A stretch of DNA of 64,000 bases, taken from assembly GCF_910592395.1 (NCBI RefSeq), contig NC_088326.1, positions 9,739,001-9,803,000 of the forward strand, written 5' to 3'. Of this stretch, positions 12,066 to 24,492 are shown one piece after another. Source of the DNA: Lineus longissimus (lineage: Eukaryota; Nemertea; Pilidiophora; Heteronemertea; Lineidae). How positions within the stretch are numbered: position 1 is the first letter of the stretch; each line of letters begins with the position of its first letter. The notes beneath the pieces were generated by a model. The model was not told the DNA's origin. It ran no database searches and was given only the letters and a program-made list of their open reading frames with translations. The position numbers and the translations under genes were made by a program.

Positions 12066-14268
12066 TTACGTTCGTTGATTTGTAGCCCGGCGACGCTTAA
12101 AACAAACTAGAAGCAACTGCTTTGAATCCTGCCGAAATTTCTCACCGCCGCCTAGAAAATACAAATAAAAATTTACAGCAAAACTCGCCATGAATAACTC
12201 AGTAAAAACTATTTTCTGCAACAAACTTCTTGTTTTCCAGTAGTGGCTATTCATATCGTACATAGTCATTACCCCAGGAATTTCAAACAATATTCCAGAA
12301 ACTCGATACGGGAACTGACATATCAAAAACGCAAATGAGACAAACAATAACATTCTCGTGATGCTCCTCTCCTGCAGACGACTTTTCTGTGACGTCATAT
12401 CCGTTTTTGACATTTCTGCGCGCCGATTGGCTGCGCGGCGGACTGATATGATAATGGCAGCGTTACCTATAGCGATGAGGGAAAAGGGTAAGATTGCGCC
12501 CATTACCAGTTCGTATATATCGAAGAGTGCCCCGACCCAGGGGGCTGTTGGTACACTTCTTACCAGGTGCCCTGGGGCCAGAATATCGTAGGTGAAGAAT
12601 ACGTTGAGGAAGATAAGTGCCTGTGGAAAGAGAAGGAAATGTATAGAATAATATGACTATACGTGAATAGGCAATGGCAAACAATAATGCAGTTTGTCTT
12701 TGGTTTGCTTTGTAAAGACGCATAAAGAATGCAGAAGCAATAACACATAAATTGTAATCAGCATTGAACTCATTAGTACTGTATTCATTCATATAGAAGG
12801 CTATACATTGTTGCATTGTGACCTTCTTCTTTTCAGGAAATTAAGGCATTTTCCCTCACTGGATCTGTTCATCCCCAGTTTCAATAGTAACCATTTTTCT
12901 GTATTTATTCGACGATTTTCAATTTCGGTTCAAACCATGGGTCACATGGTCGAGCCGGGATTGAAATCGGAATAGCGTGATAATTCAATCAAATTTTTGA
13001 CCTTTATAAAAGTCCTTACCAGATATGAAAGTAGTTATTGGCTTATAGTCATGATAAAGAAGAGATACTCAAGAGTTCACACGGTTTGTGTATACATGTA
13101 TATTCTCATATCTTCATCAAAAACTTTACAGAAAAATCACCAAAACATATAAATACAAACGTGAGCAAGGACTTCCCTGTTAATCTTATACGGCAAATCA
13201 TGGCAGAATTTTTGACATGGTAAGACATGGACACAAAGCTATTTTAAAGTTTTACCTGTGATAATATGATGACCATAGCGATCTTTCGGGCCTTCGATGC
13301 TGTGCATAGATCCACGGCCCTCATTGGGAACGCAACGCAAATGGCCCGGTCAACGGTCATTGCGGCCAGAAGTAGGCCAGATGCTATGGCTCCGAATCGT
13401 CCCGAGTACCAACAGTATCTTAAATTAGAGAAATTTTGGGGATGACAGGTTAATTGGTTACACTATTTTTGTTTCCCAATAATATATATCACTGCATAGA
13501 CCAGTTTAGACAACACAGTGGGTCAGTTGCTCAAACAACCCAAGGTTTGCTCCAACTGTGCATATCTAATGCATTTTGCCAAACCTATTTGTGGACCTGG
13601 GCGAAAAACAACTAAAATTACACGCCATACATTGAGACTTGCTTTGAATAACAATCATGCCTTATTAAAACCAAGGCGTTTGACAAATTGTACAGTAGTA
13701 AAAAGTGTTTATTCACCCGGGACTAGTGTGTTATCAGGAAATATATAATGATGGTATATCCTCAATATTATAAGTATCCGGCGTCAACGGATCTTTCAAC
13801 GGATCATTCGTTACTTCAGGGAGATGCTCAGTCATCAACTTATCAGTTGAGTTATCCCTAATGATTTGTTATGCGCATATTGAAATACATTTGCATCTAA
13901 ATTACTATAATGACTAACTTGCTTTGTAAAAATAATGGTTTAAGAACGACAATGATTCAAACTCACCCTAGAAATGTTTTATTGAGTAGAAATTCCTCAT
14001 TCAGTGCAATGAGGATACCATACAGCATCCGCTGATGTAGGACGATGTTATCAACAATCGCCAGCGATGCCATGAATACGCATGCGCTGAGATGGCGGTT
14101 GTCCTTCCGAATGGTAACCAAGAACGCAACTACATTACCAGGAATCCCCATAGCGATGCAGACAATACGGGCCCACTTGCTAATGAAGGCTATAGCCGAT
14201 TCCATCCCAGGGTAACTTTCGGTGCCATCGATGACTGGCGTAAGAATCGAAGCGTTGAAAGGATCCAT
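12066..14268 (-). CDS. Class A (rhodopsin-family) G protein-coupled receptor, 339 aa, three exons
   Basis: Exons on the - strand: 14268-13967, 13418-13256 and 12620-12066 (stop). The splice sites are canonical and the parts total 1020 bp in frame. An N-glycosylation site (N5) precedes TM1 with the G-N motif (GIPGNVV). TM2 has SLAIVDN. Exon 2 holds TM3, its conserved cysteine (GYCWY), VDRA at the DRY position, and TM4. Exon 3 holds TM5 (ILPF), a basic third loop, TM6 (FAFLICQFPYRV) and TM7 ending NFYLYFLGG in place of NPxxY, then a basic tail. Plasma-membrane receptor of neuropeptide-receptor style; the ligand cannot be told. The start ATG (ACTATGG context) is the first in the open frame. Confidence 0.9.
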
Positions 14269-14687
14269 AGTAAATTATTCAATAATTATTATCCGCGCAA
14301 TCAGAGGGACAGCTACATTTGCTCCGCTGCCCATCGTTCACATCCGTTACCACTGGCGGGGCTTGGAGGTTGCGGCAATGTATCTCACTGCATCCCCCGT
14401 AAATGCAACCACTGCCGCAGATCAGATACGCTGCTAAGTGATTTTTCGATGATGTCGGAGCTCTGCATGTTGACGGATATGGGCGTTAATGTGTTCGTCT
14501 GTCGGATCAAATTTTGTGGTCATTCGCCGGATCTGCTGGAGCTGATACAGCATCTCATGACAATTGGTGGCACCATCGCGAGTTCAAAAGGTAGATGCGC
14601 AGAATGGACACAACATAATGACGTACCACCAACAGCCATTACCTGTGGAGTTATGTATCAATTACCGCTGTTACCATCACGTTTACT

Positions 14688-14892
14688 GGCCCCTTAGAAG
14701 CAAATTCGAACAATTCATGTCCTCCCAAGATTGGGCCTATTGTTCCGTGAGCCTAATCCCTGAGCAGATAGTCGAGCAATACAATGGGGTATCGGATCTT
14801 CGACAATGGGTAGGTTAGATAAAATCCTGAAACCTTGGAACAACTCCAATGGGCGTTTTGGAGCTGTACGAATGGTTTTATCTTAGGGGCTG
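14688..14892. mobile_element. MITE family A, copy 2
   Basis: Begins GGCCCCTTAGAAGC and ends tatcttaggggctg, an imperfect terminal inverted repeat. Internal sequence (aagattgggcctattgttcc, gagctgtacgaatggtt) matches 428-821. It lies about 420 bases upstream of the GPCR start. Confidence 0.65.
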
Positions 14893-16820
14893 TATTACGC
14901 AATGACAGGGAGTTATCCATTCTGAACCAACTGACAGTGTTCTATTCTGCGACCATTGGCAAATTTAGGTGTTGATAGCCATAAAGGAGTCTACATATTC
15001 GGTTAACAGTGGAGTGGCCGGGATTATCAATACTAGAGGATTATATCTACTTCTACGTCGGGTATGAGGTGACAAGTGCAGTGAGTGGTCAACTTAAAAT
15101 CGTTGGCATTTCTTCGCAGGTCAATCTGTATCAAGAATCGTAAAGTCAAACGGATTAAGTTGAAAACTACCGCAGACTTTTCCAACCATGAATCTACAAA
15201 TGTACAGGAAAATTCCTAAGAAAGAGAGCACACATGGGTAAATTTCATCGATATCATTTTGCAGAGGTTATTAGAATCCACTATTGATAAAACATGCGTC
15301 ATGGTGATGAGGCGACACGTCATCAACACAACTTCCCTTAGCTTCTAATACTGAGTAGACGCTATTTAGCCGGTTGAAGGGCGCCTGTACAAAAAGGCCT
15401 ATATTACGTCTTAAATACGGCTATGTGAAACAGACGCACCAAACCCGGCTAAATAGCGTCTACACAGTAGTACGTTGTTGGACACCATTCTCATTTCATG
15501 TTTTCGCAACTAGGCATACCCAGCAGGCCGCGATTATACACGCGAGTGAACGTTTTCACATGCAAGCGCGTCGCTGTTTACTTTTCATGTGTGACACGAA
15601 GAACGAACAAATCATTTCCAATGCGCTGGCTACATACGATTCACGATGTCACATTTCACACTAACCTCGTGACAAATGAAATGTGAACTGTGATAACGGC
15701 CATTAACGTGAACGCTATCAACCAGGCCTAACGTTATTTTGCCCCTCACATTGGTAATTTGCGGGTTAAACTAACCCGGATCAAATTTTCAAAGGTGTAA
15801 ACGCAAATAAGCTAGGCCAGACCCGGTGTAAAAGTAAAAAGTGTCCCCCTGGAAAAAGTGTCAGGCCCTATTGTATTCTGCAATATGGTTCTATAGAGAC
15901 CCTGACCGTCAATAGCTCAGAGATTGAAGCGCATAATAGAATCCTTTGTTCCCGGACATTTTATCCAAGGACATTTTAAACTTCTACACCGGCATTTTCA
16001 AATGGTGTGAACGCCACTATTAATTGAGGCTTTGCCAAATAATGCACTAGGCCTAGACGCCCATTGTTCTACATTCATATTGAAAGATCAGGAGGACAAA
16101 TCTTGTTCACATGACCCCCTCCCCTATGAAATGTATTTAATGGTGTTCGATATAGCCATGAGCCAACAACAGCAGAATGTCATAATACCTATAACTATTG
16201 TCGAGCCACGTACATCGAAATTAAACAACCGCCTGTAAAAACCACGATTTCCCAGGTTTCTATTCCAAGATGATTGATCCGTGAAATGAGTGACCACTAG
16301 GCCTACACGAAATGGACAAATAGATCGCACTATGCACGAGGAATCCAAATTTCACATCACTAAGTTAACTAGAAGATTGTGTAATTTTGTGTTGTCGCGA
16401 TGAATCCGTATTGTTTCCGATTGGTTGTGTCATTCTAAATTGGATTTTGATATGTTGATTTTCTGTAGCGGCCATGATGTAAAATGTCCTTGACTATAAA
16501 CCGAGCAACAATGTTATGCTTCCATTGAGAGGAACAATAACATTTCATATAGGTCTTCAAATTTCCGTAGAGATTTGACACCACTGCCACACCCTCTTAC
16601 TGACGCAATGGATTTTTTTCTTCGTTGAAAGAAATTAAATGTTGGATATGAAATAAAGGTATGAAACCAAATATAGCTCCAGCAGTCGGAGGTTTCAGTT
16701 GCCTAAATAAACTTGAACGAAATTTGACTCTTTCACGTATTGCGCGCATTTAAAATTGTTATTAGCGGATACCTTTTTCGGCGATTTCACTTCAATCAAA
16801 GCATTGTTTCCATGTGCGAC
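14893..16820. other. Intergenic, short inverted repeat at 15356-15462
   Basis: No gene seen. TAGACGCTATTTAGCCGG at 15356-15373 is perfectly inverted at 15445-15462 around a 71-bp spacer, probably the remnant of a small TIR element. Confidence 0.55.
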
Positions 16821-17773
16821 CAAGGAGGATACCGCGGTGACGTCACGGCTTTTCCAAGATGGCGCTTCATATTGTAAACAAACTCGATCCACGGCCAAGG
16901 GAAAATCAAGTCATCAAAAAAGTTAGATTTTTCGCATCAAATCAGAGTTATTAGTACTTTTCTGCTATGAAATAAGTCTTCAGACAATAAGCTATCATTT
17001 GAATAATGAAAAGTGCTGTTTTGATGGGGAAAAATAGGGTTTTTAAAACCAAATAGCCGGCACCGATCTTCCAAAATTAGCGATGGTTTCAAAACAGTCT
17101 CCCAGATATGGGGCAATCTCTTCATTATCATAATGGGATTTGGAGGTATGTTTACAGATTTTACAAGTTCGAGACCTGTAATACCTAAAACTCGCATAGA
17201 TCCCCATAGATCCCCTCTATTTGTCGAGTGAGCGCCCCTGTAAGATCATGCATTTTCGGACACTAGAACGAAATCTTCCTGCGGATATCGCGGTTTCGGT
17301 GATGATTTAAGGAGAAATTGACTGTTCTTAGAGTTGTATGGGACAGAAATGAGTTCATACTTCATGAATACATGAATATATTATGATATGGGCGGGCTTC
17401 TAAGTCAAAACAATAACGAACTCAACTGCATCTCTACCGTGTATCGCGTAGTGCATTGCCTAGTGTATTTCGTAGTGTATTTTAGCGGAGACATTATTTC
17501 CCATTATTTCCGCACTTTGGCCACGCCAAACGTCTTTTTTATTCGTGGAAGTTAATCTGCTCTGTACATTTTATTCTACACAGGAAGAATCCATACTAGG
17601 TATTGCAATATTTCATGTCTATTGGTGTTTTTGTGTACAGGAGCGCACCAGACAGTGAGCCGTGGAGATGTGTTCAGTGCTGGTGCTGTCAGTAGACTGA
17701 ATCTGATTGGCCATAGCGATCACTAATATGGGTCGGGATCACGTGATGTGACGTCACCGCGGTATCCTCCTTG
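16821..17773. mobile_element. Non-autonomous TIR transposon with 9-bp TSD
   Basis: A 953-bp element bounded by perfect 26-bp terminal inverted repeats (CAAGGAGGATACCGCGGTGA... at 16821-16846, and its complement ending at 17773). It is flanked by the direct repeat ATGTGCGAC (16812-16820 and 17774-17782). A 9-bp TSD is typical of Mutator-like elements, so that superfamily is inferred. No transposase is visible inside. Confidence 0.85.
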
Positions 17774-17832
17774 ATGTGCGACCTTGGAATTTCAGAAATG
17801 GTGGATATAATTTGCATACATTTCGTTTATAT

Positions 17833-18137
17833 GCCCCTTAGGCTGACGTTACATAGGCCTCATTCGATCACTTCCCACATGTCACGCTCCAGCTTTACTT
17901 AACGTTCCTCGGTGAATGCACGGCCTTGTGGCATGCATTCAGTGAGGAACGAACGCATTAAGGGGAACGTGACATGTGGGAAGTGAACGAATGAGGCCTA
18001 TGTAACGTCAGCCTTAGAAACAAATTCGAACAATGCATGTCCTCCCAAGATTGGACCTATTGTTTCGTGTGCCTAACTCCTGAACGGATAGTCGAGCATT
18101 ACAATATGGTATCAGCTCTCAAACGGGCTTGCCAAAC
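17833..18137. mobile_element. MITE family A, copy 3, split by another element
   Basis: The left end ATGCCCCTTAG (to 17841) continues after an insertion at 18013 as cttagaaacaaattcgaaca, aligning with 14691 onward. The right end is not recognisable beyond ~18137. Confidence 0.7.
17842..18012. mobile_element. Foldback MITE, family C, nested in family A
   Basis: A 171-bp near-palindrome: GCTGACGTTACATAGGCCTC at the left end is mirrored at the right end, and pairing extends through most of the arms. It is flanked by the 5-bp direct repeat CTTAG (17837-17841 and 18013-18017). Removing the element and one repeat restores the family A sequence seen at 14691. A related element lies at 31971-32142. 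Confidence 0.85.
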
Positions 18138-19986
18138 TGGGTTAATTTTCGGTGCTGTTCGGCGAGCGGCTCACCAAATATACCCGGCCAATATTTATTG
18201 CACCTTATTATTATCTGGTGTCAATCTTCGGTGACTTTGTATGACATATCACCATGGGTACCATCACAATGTGGGGCCTATAGGCCCATTGCTGAAAGCC
18301 ACAAAGCTGTAAACAATTTTGATGGAGCAGGGTTGAACACCAGACGATTGTTGACGAAACTCTTCACAATGGGTTAAACATGTCAGAAGAGGCCTCACAA
18401 GAGCATTACCTTTACCTGTCACATGGATGTCACCATAATTTTATTGCGGTCGCTGGCGCATCAAATAATCAATAGCTACCACTTTCCTTATCATTTGTGG
18501 CTTACGACCACAGATGTCATTTTACAGGTAGTGTACCTCGTGGTTCGGTCGATTTCCAGTATTTCAACGAAAAGGCAAAGGCGAAGTTATGGTATGTACG
18601 TATGCAATAGGTGCCTAATTTTCGCTCGGTGGAATATCTCAAGAATATACCAGATTTCTGGACTTCAGCACCACATGTCATTGTCTTCAGTTGGCACGGC
18701 TTGAGGTGAGTAAGATGTGCGCTGTGAAGTAGGTTACACGTGTCACATGTAGCCAAAAACTTGACTACTCAAGATAGAGGATGTTTAAGGGTTGACCATA
18801 CGTGATTGGCCAAAAAACAGGGCAATTTTAAATGAGGTACAATCTAGATAATTAAAGTTCGATGACATTTTTCTTTTTTATGAATCCTGCTTGAATGGGC
18901 CGCCAGCACATACTAAGTCATTTCATAAGACTTTTAGGGCATCTAGTAACACGAAAGCTTGTAATAAGGTTGAAATAATACACCAAAACATTTTTATTGA
19001 ACAATTGTATTCCATAAGACATACGTTATTGTAATTTTAGCCCCAACGTGAGTACGAATCTGGGGCGGCTGCCATTTTCAGTACTTCACTGCACGCTAAT
19101 ACCGGCAGAGAGAATATGCTTGAGTACTGCACGTGTCGGTTGGAGAATGTGTAGATCCACAGAAAAATGGCAGATTTCATACTAAAATTTTACACTTTCA
19201 ATCAACTGCTATCATGGTGATCAAAGTTATCCAACAGAGAAAGCACTCTTTTCTAGGTGGGATGCTGGAGGTGCGACACCGAAGCATTCAGTGATGGTGA
19301 AATTGTATTGAAACATGCACCCCATGGGGATTTATAATTGCTCTTCTAAATTGCATTGGTGTCTAAGACAATGCACCAATTATTGAAAGCTGTATGCATG
19401 TACTGTGTCTGTGCAATGTGTAGATCAAGATCACTATGGTATACATCATTCACCATTCTCTTATTTCGTTATAGTTCTGATAGCATTTGCTTCTTGGTTG
19501 CCATATGGGCACATGTTCTGGTTACGTATGGTCAACCCTTAAATGCTTTATCGTTGTCTCAACCGCGATGTCAGATTATTTCAAGTTTTTGTATTTTCTA
19601 CGAAGTGCTATCGAGGGTAAATTTATTACAATGCTTGTGATGAAAACATGCAATTGGAAGCCGGTGTAACATCTGTGGTTGTTCCCCATGTTTCAGTGTT
19701 TCCAAACAATAGGCAGCTAGAGAGACCATGACTTTTCAATAGGGGGGATACACAGAAAAACTCGTCAATCTATTTTTGAGCGTTCCCAAACAATGAGGGG
19801 AAACACTCAAAAACAGAAACACTCAAAAACATTACACCGGTACTAACCATGCCATCATACCTGCCACAACTACTTCCTGAAAAAACACCAAAATGCAGTT
19901 TGTTGGCACACATTTTACCAAAGAATCAGTGAATTTTGAAAAAGTTTTGGACGAATGATTTGGCCTCGCTCGCAATAATTGATAAA
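18138..19986. other. Intergenic, nothing recognised
   Basis: No splice-supported exon or clear element. Short frames are present but have no protein-family character. Confidence 0.4.
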
Positions 19987-20845
19987 CTAATTAAATTATG
20001 AATTTGCAGTGGCAATACTTGTCATGATTACGGCTGCTAAAATTAGTTGTTTCATTTTTCAACAACAGTTCCCCATTGATATTTGCATTTTATTGTGATA
20101 ATACACTGAAAATTGAAATAGGCACGTACCCCTGTGAGAGAATTGCAGGAAGCATTCGCAGTTGATGAATGTAGTGCACTGTATACATGTATACAGTGTA
20201 CTACATTCATTGTTACAATTTCACCAATAAATTAATATCTTATAATTATGTCCGGACATACTATGATATTGACAAAAAGACAATACATACACCAAGTCAA
20301 TAACTGTGTACAGAGTTTCATCGGCCAGTGTATCGATATCATAGCAGTGTTTGTCTTTAGGTTTGGAGCTGTATGTGATGTTTGGAACAATTAGAACATT
20401 TGCACAGCAGTGAAAAATATCGGATGCCACGACATGATTTTAAAATCTGGAATAAGGGTTCTCATATAAGGGTTTGGGCCCTGGATAAAGTTACTTTTTT
20501 GTTGTCTCACATATCTTGGGGGGGGGGGGGCGTGACTTGACCATGTATGAGGCCTTTTAGAGATTAAGCAAACAGAAATAAAAGCAGAATTAATAAAAGA
20601 AAGCGTTGCATGCGACCCTGGGTTCTTTCGTTTGCTGCGACATGGTGTGGCCCTCCGCATCAACTGCGAATGCTTCCTGCAATTTTCTCACAGGGGTACG
20701 TGCCTATTTCAATTTTCAGTATATTATCACAATAAAATGCAAATATCAATGGGGAACTGTTGCTGACGAATGAAACAACTAACTTTAGCAGCCGTAATCA
20801 TGACACGTATTACCACTGCAAATTCAAAATTCCTGAGCTAATTAG
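19987..20845. mobile_element. TIR element with ~180-bp inverted arms
   Basis: Left arm ~19987-20166 and right arm ~20655-20845 are inverted copies (aatttgcagtgg, tcatgattacggctgctaaa, ccccattgatatttgcat, caggaagcattcgcagttga) with few mismatches. The interior (~490 bp) is not coding and includes a G run at 20518-20530. The long arms suggest a non-autonomous DNA element; no clear target duplication was found. Confidence 0.75.
20165..20210. repeat. 46-bp palindrome
   Basis: ATGAATGTAGTGCACTGTAT... is self-complementary over 46 bases apart from one mismatched pair, centred on ATACATGTAT. It sits at the inner edge of the left arm of the 19987-20845 element. Confidence 0.85.
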
Positions 20846-21311
20846 TGCATCTGTCGCACAGATTTTTCTGCTTGTTGTCCCTATTGGCCCATCACATTAT
20901 TATCACAATAGCGATTGTCTACTTTACATTAACCGCTTGATTACAGATATGTTTATCGTATAACCATAGCAACGTGGATAATTTACTCATAAAACGTGCA
21001 TGTGGTTGTTAATACATCTCGTCTTAATCAGGCATTGTGCGTTGCATAATTGCTGTGGGAATTGTTGAAACTCTACCAGGTAACATCAGGTCAGACTTTT
21101 CTCGCCATTGTGGCGTTTGCACCAAACAGGGAGATATATTTGATTTTTATAATCAGGCCACTTGCAGTGGGAGTTTATGTTACATACTTAAATGGCCATC
21201 TGTAATTGAGTCGTTCTGTTCAATCAGTACCCATACATTATTAGATGATCTGTGGTAAATGCAAAAACAACGAACCAATCGAGACGTCACTTGTGTAGAG
21301 TGGTGCAAAAA

Positions 21312-21534
21312 TGTGACCCGCTCTACCAAAACTGGGCGCTTGTCGCATCTGAACTTGCCAGGTTGATACGGACTTGTTGTTCATTTCCCTATTGTAGACC
21401 TTTTGTGAAATGTGACCAAATCAGTTTGTAATAGATTTCACAAAAGGTCTACAATAGGGAAATGAACAACAAGTCCGTATCAACCTGTCAAGTTCAGATG
21501 CGACAAGCGCCTAGTTTTGGTAGAGCGAGTCACA
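21312..21534. repeat. Foldback element with 100-nt arms
   Basis: Arms 21312-21411 and 21435-21534 are reverse complements with about three mismatches around a 23-nt loop. A transcript through it would form a long near-perfect hairpin. There is no coding content, so it is probably a hairpin-type MITE. Confidence 0.85.
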
Positions 21535-21584
21535 AATGCTCAAAAATCGTTTGTTTCGGCTCTTAAAATGCATTCCCTTTCATA

Positions 21585-21975
21585 TATTCTGTTTCCTCAC
21601 GTATGCCGTCTTTGTGCGCCATATTTAAGAGGCCCGAAGGGATGAATACCTCCCATACCTAATACAAAGGTTAGGCCTAGTGGATTGGACTGATTGGCTC
21701 AGATCGTGGCGCAGACCTATGACCAGAGACACCCAATGCTCGCAGTCAACTACCATTGGGAGATGGGATTTTAAATGAATCGAACGGGTTGTATTACAAA
21801 ACAATCGTGTTTGGGCTTTATTCATGGCGTGACCGAGGCGGACAAAAATGGACAATGCCCATTCATCACGTGGGCACGCGCATGAGGTGAACCGTATTGC
21901 GTATCCCACCCAATGTATGGACACTGATATTTTGTATCAGCGGTATAGGAAGGCGGTGAACATGAGGAAACAGAG
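21585..21975. mobile_element. MITE family D, complete copy
   Basis: The left end (ctgtttcctcacgtatgccg) and the inverted right end (ctgtttcctcatgttcaccg) form a ~25-bp terminal inverted repeat. TCATA occurs near both ends (21580-21584 and 21976-21980), but the exact left boundary is uncertain. Related copies are at 28681-29037 and 30971-31190. Confidence 0.75.
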
Positions 21976-23239
21976 TCATAATGATTAGATAAAATAGATC
22001 TAGCGGCCGGCGAAATCGTCGTTCCGGCAGAAACGTACCGTAAACAACCATTTGATTGGCTATAGCTTATAACTTGCACGCACGATATTCTTCCCCTATT
22101 TTATAAAAATCATAATACGGCAAATTAGTATCAACTTGTGAAATGTTTTTGAGTTCACCCCAAATAAAATACTGACACTACAAGAAAAACAGTCAGGATC
22201 GCCATGATAAGTGGAGTCGGGGGGGGGGGGGGAGGGGGACGATATGGCCCGTAATGCACTATCGATCATAAAGAATGCAAGTCGTTCGTTAATCGAGAAG
22301 TAATCCCTCTTCCCATCGATCTGTTATGACAACGCAAACTTGTGAGGAATTACAACAAAACGGTTTCAGTGAAATTCGATTTCCGAACTCATTGTTTGCT
22401 TTAAAGCAAAAGTTCGTGATGTTTTCACGGTTTGTTTGCGGCTGCTTGGAGTTGTTATTGATTAATATTGACCGAGTCTGGTCCATTGAGATAACGTTAA
22501 ACATGTGGGGTGCAGTTGGGGGGAGTAGATGATGGGACACATTCTCCAAAGCAGAGATATTATTCAAGCATATTATCTCTGCCTGTATTGACTTCCATTG
22601 CACGTGTATTGCATGTATCATGTACACAAATGTATTCGGCAGAATGCTCGACCAAAGTGCCGTAAATGTGGTGATTCACTAAAGATCTTCAAGTCTGCTG
22701 TAATGTTAAACCTGTTTAATATTACTGAAGTGAATATTCATTCCCACTTGAGCCAATTAAAACTGTTCAAGGGCCAAAACTCACCTCGCTTCAAATCATC
22801 GTCTGCACGAACTAACCTGATTACACAACAATTTTTTATTTGCAACCAAAATAGTGCGCATGAAACACCTCAAAATCACTCTGTTTTAGGCGGATTTTTT
22901 TCCAACAAAGGCTTGAAATGCAATATGACAATATTTTTTGAAATTTGGAATAAAAAATCCACAAAAGGTTGTAGTTTCGTGGATGAGGTATTTTTCACCA
23001 CATTCAAAATGCAATGGCGGTCATTTCAAGCAGGGACGGAACGACGTCGATATAAATAGTTCCGGTCATGCGCAGGGAGGTCGGATTGGACACTGTGGGA
23101 ATATATCATAACTGTGATCTGACATTTTCTATTTTCAACATCTGTGACTTTTCTTTTACGGACCAGTTTCTATCGTCACCCGAGGAAATTCACGTTATAC
23201 CTAGTTTGCCGAAGCGGAGTGATTATTATTTCCCCGGTT
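21976..23239. other. Intergenic, nothing recognised
   Basis: Contains a G run at 22217-22231. The longest frame (22598-23059) has no family character, signal peptide or splice support. Confidence 0.4.
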
Positions 23240-23507
23240 GAGACTTTCGGCAAGATCAAAACATACGCCCGTGTGACGTATCCGTATTGTTACGTATGGT
23301 GTTTCTCATCTTAAATGTACAGTCCTCATGCACGATATTATGCAATAGGGACACTAATGAATATGTAAATGATACTTGATTAAGAAGTAACATGGAACAA
23401 TCATTTTTGTTTTTTCCTCTCAACATTGTGTAGGATGTGAATGAGTCATACGTGAAATCGATACGGATACGTAATACGGGCGTAATTTTTTTCTTGCCGA
23501 AAGTCTC
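23240..23507. mobile_element. Foldback TIR element
   Basis: GAGACTTTCGGCAAGA at the left end is inverted at the right end (tcttgccgaaagtctc). Pairing continues through the tacgcccg and acgtatccgtat motifs. About 268 bp, non-coding. Confidence 0.75.
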
Positions 23508-24326
23508 CAATAAATACTGATTGCTCTACGCATTCGTTCAGGAAAGAGCCTTCTGTTACGCACAGAACTGAGGACAAATACGGCAACAATCATGCGCCTA
23601 AAATCATCTTGGTGACTTGTGCTCGTAAAGAATTGTGTTTTTATGTCTTGATTACCCGGCGCGACATTCGCCTGGTTCCTAAGCATGACGTATTTCTGGG
23701 TAACGACGTCCCGCCGAGTTCAACTACAAGAACTCTGCGATTTCCGCAGTGACATTTTTTTTAAATCTTCCTGTTTAGTATCATATGAAATAACAAAACG
23801 TTGAAAATCTTCGTAAATCTTTAGGATATTTCATGCATCACTACCATGTCATGCATGATTTTACATTCTAAAATACCTTGGTACCGTAAAGTCAACTTTT
23901 AAATGGAAAATGCATAAGCCTCGTTCTGAGAGTGGAGTGTTTTGGACACGCAACCAAGATGCTCTACCAAAGTTCCCTCGGGTTGCACTAAAATGTGGAA
24001 CCATGCACACAGCTCACTTCAGAAGTTTGAGGCTCTCAAAACACTGCTTCAAACACAAATCAGCCAAGGAAGCATCAACCACCCTAAGTTTTTTAATGAG
24101 CACTACACATATTTGCTGAGAAAAACGCTCCAAATAGCCCATTTGCGCGGATTTTAGCGTCACTTGAGCGAGCCGATCCGGACTTCCTATACGCGCTGCC
24201 GTAACATAATGTAAACAACGGCGCTACCGGCGCTCCGGGCAGGCGATGGATGGAATTTGCCAAATTCGCACATATTCAAGTTATTTCGTGGCCTATCTTT
24301 TTAAGTTTGAGGTATTTTAGAATAGA
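23508..24326. other. Intergenic, nothing recognised
   Basis: No gene or clear repeat that I can support. Confidence 0.4.
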
Positions 24327-24492
24327 AATTGAACCCTCGGCTTCGGACCTTGGTTGAGTTACCAAGACACTCTCGGGTGGAGCTAAAATTTCGTCCAAAC
24401 CCGAGCCGACAGGCGAGGGTTTGGACTGTATTTTAGCTCCACCCTCGAGTGTCTTGGTAACTCAACCAAGGTCCTCCGCCTCGGGTTCAATT
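24327..24492. mobile_element. Hairpin MITE
   Basis: AATTGAACCC and GGGTTCAATT bound an inverted repeat whose arms include ccttggttgagttaccaaga and gggtggagctaaaat, with a few mismatches. About 166 bp, non-coding. Confidence 0.8.

Noticed and set aside
14092-14697. 201-codon open frame on the + strand
   Set aside because: It overlaps GPCR exon 1 in antisense and has no family character, signal or splice support; a shadow frame.
22598-23059. 153-codon frame in the intergenic region
   Set aside because: No domain, no splice context, and composition like the surrounding AT-rich DNA.
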